Source: Microbacterium sp. SLBN-154 (lineage in GTDB: Bacteria; Actinomycetota; Actinomycetes; Actinomycetales; Microbacteriaceae). Taken from it: 64,000 bases of DNA. Shown here piece by piece: positions 60,596 to 64,000 of this stretch (its first letter is position 1; the number at the start of each line of letters is the position of its first letter). Made by a program: the position numbers and the translations under genes. The DNA lies in assembly GCF_006715565.1 (NCBI RefSeq), contig NZ_VFNL01000001.1, positions 620,001-684,000 of the forward strand, given 5' to 3'. The notes below the pieces were generated by a model. The model did no database searches, was not told the origin of the DNA, and saw only the letters and a list, made by a program, of their open reading frames with translations.

Positions 60596-61884
60596 CGGAC
60601 CGCTCCGGTCGTCACGGCAGCGTCATCCCTCGGCGCCGCCGGGGGCGCGGCGGGAAGCGGCACGTGCACCCGCACGCGGAATCCGCCACGCACGCGGGGC
60701 CCGGCCTCGAGGGTGCCGCCGGACGCGGCCGCGCGCTCGCGCATCCCCACGAGCCCGAGACCGGGTCGCATGGGTGTGGCCACGCGGCCGGTGTTGGTGA
60801 TCTCGAGCTCGACCCCGTCCCGCTCGAATCGCAGGCGCACGTCGGCCCGCGCGTCGGGCCCGGCGTGACGCCGTGCATTCGTGAGCGCCTCCTGGGCGAT
60901 GCGGTAGAGGTTCACCTGCACGACGTCGGGCAGGGGCCTCGGGTCGCCGATGACGGCGTAGGTGGTCGGCAGTCCGTTCTCGTCCGCGTACGCCACGAGG
61001 TCGTGGAGATCCTCGACCGAGAGCGTCGAGCCCTCGGTCGACCCGCCGTCCGGTGTCCGCAGTGTCTCCAGCAGCTGGCGGAGCTCATGCAGAGCCGAGC
61101 GGGCCGAGGTCTCCACTCCCGCCAGCGCCGTCCGCGCGGCATCCGGGTCCTTCTCGATCACCGCGCGCGCGGCCCCCGCCTGCACTCCCATCGCCGAGAC
61201 GTGGTGCGCGACGACGTCGTGGAGCTCGCGGGCGATCCGCACCCGGTCGAGGGCCACGGCCTGGGCGGCGGTGACTTCCCGCTCGCGCTCGAGCTCTGCG
61301 GTGCGCTCCTCCAGCGCGCCGCGCTGAAGGGCCGAAGCGTACGCCCGGTCGCCCATGTACCAGGCGCCTGCGAAGAAGGCCATGTTCACCAGGATCTGGA
61401 TGAGCGCGTACGCGGCGAACGGCGAGAACGCTCCGGCCATCGACGGCCCGTCGGGGTCGGGGTCGGCGGTGTCGAGGTAGAGGGTGGCGAGGAGCCAGAC
61501 GAACATCCCCACCGTGACGAGGGCGCGGATGACGACCGCGCGTCGTCGGTCGAGGACCCAGGCGCCGACGCCGTAGAAGGCGATGAACAGGGCGATCTGG
61601 CCGACATAGAGGTCGGAGACCCGCAACGAGCCGCCGGCGTAGAACACCGCCGCGACGATCACGAGGCAGAGCGTGGGAAAGCGCCGACGGAAGGCGAGGG
61701 GCGCGCTGAGGGCGACGGAGTACACCAGAGCCGTACCGAGACCGGCCGCCTCGCCCTGGTAGAACCCGGCGACCAGTCCCAGCCACGAGCTGAGGATCCC
61801 CGACAGCAGCAGCCCGGCCGCCAGAAGCACATCGCCGCGCGGCGGGATCCAGCGCGTGGCCGGAGAAGGGAGGGCGTCCGACAT
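60592..61884 (-). CDS. DesK/LiaS-type sensor histidine kinase
   Basis: 430 residues. About six to seven N-terminal helices form a membrane sensor; HisKA_3 dimerisation box RELHDVVAHHVSAMGVQAG with phospho-His; HATPase with NLYRIAQEALTNARRHAG and GLGLVGMRERAAASGGTL. ATG 61884 lies 7 bp after a TACCGT -10 box, so the mRNA is probably leaderless. Operon with the response regulator immediately downstream; the stimulus is unknown, though the linked NatAB exporter hints at membrane or peptide stress. Confidence 0.9.
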   Translation of the reverse strand: MSDALPSPATRWIPPRGDVLLAAGLLLSGILSSWLGLVAGFYQGEAAGLGTALVYSVALSAPLAFRRRFPTLCLVIVAAVFYAGGSLRVSDLYVGQIALFIAFYGVGAWVLDRRRAVVIRALVTVGMFVWLLATLYLDTADPDPDGPSMAGAFSPFAAYALIQILVNMAFFAGAWYMGDRAYASALQRGALEERTAELEREREVTAAQAVALDRVRIARELHDVVAHHVSAMGVQAGAARAVIEKDPDAARTALAGVETSARSALHELRQLLETLRTPDGGSTEGSTLSVEDLHDLVAYADENGLPTTYAVIGDPRPLPDVVQVNLYRIAQEALTNARRHAGPDARADVRLRFERDGVELEITNTGRVATPMRPGLGLVGMRERAAASGGTLEAGPRVRGGFRVRVHVPLPAAPPAAPRDDAAVTTGAVR

Positions 61885-61891
61885 GCGTTCC

Positions 61892-61925
61892 ACGGTAGGC
61901 CAGACACGCCGGCGCGACATCCGTC
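61892..61925 (-). promoter_or_regulatory. Kinase-regulator operon promoter with shared element
   Basis: On the minus strand GACGGATGTC (61925-61916), 18-bp spacer, -10 TACCGT (61897-61892), then 7 bp to the ATG. Same layout as the ABC exporter promoter. Confidence 0.5.
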
Positions 61926-61955
61926 TCACGGGGGAGCCCGCGCGACGGGTTCCGG

Positions 61956-62633
61956 TCAGGTGAGGCGGACGATGTCGGCGCGCGCCGCCCGGATGAGGGT
62001 CTGCACGCGGTCGCGAACCCCCCACTTGGCCATCACGTTGCCGAGGTGCGTCTTCACCGTCGCCTCCGACAGATGGAGCTCGGCGGCGATCTCGGCGTTG
62101 GACATCCCCCGTCCGAGGAGGACGACCACGTCGCGCTCGCGATCGGAGAGCTGCTCGTGGTCGGCGAGCGACTCGACGGTCGTCGGCCCCGCGCCGTCGC
62201 GGATGGAGGTGATGAGCTCTGTCGTGACGCTCGGGGAGATCACCACCGAGCCGTCGACGACGTCGCGGATGGCGGCGACGAGCTCGTCGGGATCGGTGTC
62301 CTTCACCAGGTACGCGCTCGCCCCTGCGCGAAGGGCCGGCACGACGTAGCGCACCGACGAGAACGTGGTCACTGCGATCACGCGGATCTCGGGGAAGGCC
62401 TCGTGGATGCGGCGGGTGGCCTCGACGCCGTCGACGCCGGGCATCTGCATGTCCATGAGCACGGCGTCGGGACGCAGTTCGGCGCAGAGGTGCACGGCCG
62501 CGGCGCCATCGGCCGCCTCGCCGACGACCTCCATGTCGGGGGCGCTGCGCACGAACACCGCCAGCGCGTGACGCATGAGGGCCTCGTCGTCGACGATGAT
62601 GACACGCAGAGACGCGGGAGCGGCGGTCGGCAC
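61956..62633 (-). CDS. NarL/LuxR-family response regulator (second system)
   Basis: 225 residues from GTG 62633, which lies 6 bp after a TAGACT -10 (62645-62640), so leaderless. Receiver with Asp61 (VLMDMQMPGVDG), Lys in YLVKDTDPDELV; LuxR HTH LSDRERDVVVLLGRGMSNAEIAAELHLSEATVKTHLGNVMAKWG. Normal length. No kinase follows on this strand; the likely partner is the divergent kinase at 62922. A palindrome between (62667-62682) is a good candidate operator. Confidence 0.9.
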   Translation of the reverse strand: MPTAAPASLRVIIVDDEALMRHALAVFVRSAPDMEVVGEAADGAAAVHLCAELRPDAVLMDMQMPGVDGVEATRRIHEAFPEIRVIAVTTFSSVRYVVPALRAGASAYLVKDTDPDELVAAIRDVVDGSVVISPSVTTELITSIRDGAGPTTVESLADHEQLSDRERDVVVLLGRGMSNAEIAAELHLSEATVKTHLGNVMAKWGVRDRVQTLIRAARADIVRLT

Positions 62634-62666
62634 ACGGGCAGTCTATGGGCCGGGGCGGAACCCGGG

Positions 62667-62682
62667 TCCGACGAAAGTCGGA
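62667..62682. promoter_or_regulatory. Palindrome between the second regulator and the peptide gene
   Basis: TCCGAC-GAAA-GTCGGA, perfect 6-bp arms. It lies just upstream of the -35 position for the minus-strand regulator and about 80 bp before the Shine-Dalgarno of the peptide gene, so one factor could control both. Confidence 0.5.
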
Positions 62683-62761
62683 GGGGAACGGCGACCTTCG
62701 ACTGCTGCGCCGCCACGGCTCGACCGCGAGGATGGAGGCATCGACTTCTGAGGAGGAGATC

Positions 62762-62878
62762 ATGGCACCGACGCCGACCCGCCCCCTGCCGGGCTTCGCC
62801 AGCGTCCTCGGTCGCGGTCCGCTCGCACCGCTGGCGTTCTGGAGCACCCTCTGCAACCTGTTCGGCGGCACCTGCTGA
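62762..62878 (+). CDS. 38-residue peptide with C-terminal Cys pair, candidate signal or modified peptide
   Basis: MAPTPTRPLPGFASVLGRGP then LAPLAFWSTLCNLFGGTC. ATG 62762 has a consensus AGGAGGAG at ideal distance, one of the strongest ribosome sites in the window, which argues strongly that it is translated. The N-terminal half is Pro/Thr/Arg rich; the C-terminal half is hydrophobic with Cys31 and Cys38 and ends GGTC. It lies between a divergent response regulator and a co-directional histidine kinase. I know no family for it. Size, leader/core-like split and context suggest a secreted signal, a leader peptide, or a ribosomal peptide precursor; no maturation enzyme is visible in the window. 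Confidence 0.6.
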   Translation: MAPTPTRPLPGFASVLGRGPLAPLAFWSTLCNLFGGTC

Positions 62879-62887
62879 GTCGCCGGC

Positions 62888-62914
62888 GCCCGGGCACAGC
62901 TGCCCGGGCATAAT
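62888..62914 (+). promoter_or_regulatory. Kinase promoter overlapped by a perfect palindrome
   Basis: GCCCGGGCA-CAGC-TGCCCGGGC (62888-62909), 9-bp arms, lies directly in front of CATAAT (62909-62914), a near-consensus -10. The kinase ATG (62922) is 7 bp further, so leaderless. The palindrome fills the -35/-10 spacer and could be an operator, or a terminator for the peptide gene 9 bp upstream. Confidence 0.5.
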
Positions 62915-62921
62915 CGGGGGG

Positions 62922-64000
62922 ATGGCTTCCCACGCCTCCACCCCTCGCTCAGCCGGCAGCGGCGCCGCCGGCTGGCGTGATATCTGGCGCATCACCCCCC
63001 TCTCCCGCGTCGCCGCACGAGTGGTGGTGGCGCTCGTGGTCGCGATCATCGCTCTCGAGATCGTCGTCGCCGTCATCGACGCCGGGGCCGAGCCCCTCAC
63101 CACCACCGTCGCCGAGATCCTCATCACCGCGTGCTTCGCCCTGTTCGCGGTGCACCCGCCCACCGCGACGCTCGTGCTCCTGGCCGGCGCCTCCCTCGCC
63201 CTCGGGCGGACGGGCGCCGAGCAGACCCTCCTCGCGCTCGCCGTGGCATCCGGATTCGTCGTCGCCACCTGCTCCCGCATCCTCTCTCTCGTCTACGGCG
63301 CGGGACTGGTCGTGTGGATCCTCATCGTCATCGTCTTCTCCCCCGGTGCGATTCCCGGCACCTGGATCGTGGTGCTGGCGATCCTCGCCGCCGTCTCGGC
63401 CGTGATCGGGTGGTCGGTCAGGCGACTCCGCGAGCGCACGAGCGCGCTGTCGACGGCGCTCGAGCGCCGCGAGCGTGCCGCCGAGGACGCCGCCCGTGTG
63501 GAGCGCCAGCGGATCAGCGATGAGCTCCACGACGTCATCGCTCACGAGCTGACGATCATCTCCATGCACGCGAGCGTGCTGGAGCGCACCGACGACAGCG
63601 CGATCCGCAGCGAATCGGAGGCGGCGATCCGGGATGCCGCGCGGCAGGCCCTCGCCGATATCCGGCGTCTGCTCGATCTCACCGCGCCGTCGGACGGTGA
63701 GGAGGGAGACGGCGGCCGGAGGCGGCTTCGCTCGACGCTCGGCGACGTCGAGCGTGAACTGCGCGCGCTGGGAATGACCGTCGACGCACGCGGCTTCGAT
63801 GCCGCCGGCTCGCTCTCGCCGACGGTCGACATCGCGCTGGCCCGCGTCCTGCGGGAGGCTGCGACCAACGTCGCGAAACACGGTCGCCCCGACGGTGCCG
63901 TCGAGATCGCCCTTTCCCTCGAGGACGGCGAGGCGACCCTCGCGGTCGTCAACCCCGTGGGTGGGGGGTCGGCGCGCACCCGACTCGCCCTGCCTTCCGG
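62922..64000 (+). CDS. Sensor histidine kinase, 3' end cut by window
   Basis: At least 359 residues, frame open to the window edge. About four N-terminal helix pairs, then a short coiled coil, HisKA_3 box DELHDVIAHELTIISMHASVL with phospho-His, and the start of the HATPase domain (ALARVLREAATNVAKHGRPDGAVEIALSL, N-box). LuxR-type system kinase of the DesK class; probable partner of the divergent regulator at 61956-62633, with the 38-residue peptide gene in between. A second response regulator may follow beyond the window, which would change the pairing. Confidence 0.88.
   Translation, partial: MASHASTPRSAGSGAAGWRDIWRITPLSRVAARVVVALVVAIIALEIVVAVIDAGAEPLTTTVAEILITACFALFAVHPPTATLVLLAGASLALGRTGAEQTLLALAVASGFVVATCSRILSLVYGAGLVVWILIVIVFSPGAIPGTWIVVLAILAAVSAVIGWSVRRLRERTSALSTALERRERAAEDAARVERQRISDELHDVIAHELTIISMHASVLERTDDSAIRSESEAAIRDAARQALADIRRLLDLTAPSDGEEGDGGRRRLRSTLGDVERELRALGMTVDARGFDAAGSLSPTVDIALARVLREAATNVAKHGRPDGAVEIALSLEDGEATLAVVNPVGGGSARTRLALPS

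Overview
The window is a high-GC (about 70%) actinobacterial chromosome segment. Gene content points to Microbacteriaceae, most likely Microbacterium or a close relative: a DUF222/HNH protein, a DUF559-type protein, DUF5996, DUF2255, a CopD-CtaG fusion, a ClpB without its N-domain, HspR-type heat-shock control, many GTG starts and several apparently leaderless promoters. The genus is inferred from gene families only. I see no rRNA, no prophage, no insertion sequence and no CRISPR array. There is one tRNA, tRNA-Gly(CCC).

Layout. 0-5.4 kb: end of a zinc-type ABC permease, a Zur/Fur regulator, a two-gene permease module whose second protein has a histidine-rich loop, a beta-propeller-like exported protein and a 3-methyladenine DNA glycosylase carrying an in-frame minisatellite. 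5.5-8.2 kb: DUF4287, HNH protein and an rpmB-rpmG-rpsN operon encoding cysteine-free (zinc-independent) ribosomal protein forms. 8.3-16.8 kb: ion channel, esterase, HU, CopD-CtaG, a MerR-controlled thioredoxin-reductase-like enzyme and a PIF1-like helicase. 16.8-25.4 kb: heme oxygenase with an iron-box-like site, DUF2470, a serine-hydrolase-fold lipoprotein that has lost its catalytic residues, transporters, regulators, tRNA-Gly and dcd. 25.5-29.6 kb: dnaK-grpE-dnaJ-hspR. The distant clpB (41.7 kb) has an HspR box in exactly the same promoter register.

29.7-43.9 kb: lipoprotein, DUF2252, potassium channel, isochorismatase-like hydrolase, a repeat-rich intergenic zone (33.1-35.0 kb) with palindromic elements, two tandem glycosyltransferases, an AraC/DJ-1 regulator, a secreted M28 peptidase and clpB. 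43.9-51.7 kb: a type III polyketide synthase locus. The core PKS, methyltransferase and FAD hydroxylase are translationally coupled, in the same order as srsABC of Streptomyces griseus. A UbiA prenyltransferase, SRPBCC and DUF4166 genes lie nearby, bracketed by two inverted copies of one 21-bp minisatellite, and an MFS exporter with its own regulator follows. 51.7-56.2 kb: TetR with a macrolide-type glycosyltransferase, VOC protein, GH16-like protein and zwf. 56.2-64.0 kb: NatAB-like ABC exporter, FMN reductase, DHFR-like protein, and two LuxR-type two-component systems with a 38-residue peptide gene between the second regulator and its likely kinase (cut by the window end).

How it fits together. 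Three stress modules stand out: zinc (permease, Zur, cysteine-free ribosomal proteins), heat shock (HspR regulon at two loci) and iron/heme (heme oxygenase plus DUF2470). Two parts look least described: the peptide/two-component arrangement at 61.9-64.0 kb, and the minisatellite-flanked phenolic-lipid-type cluster.
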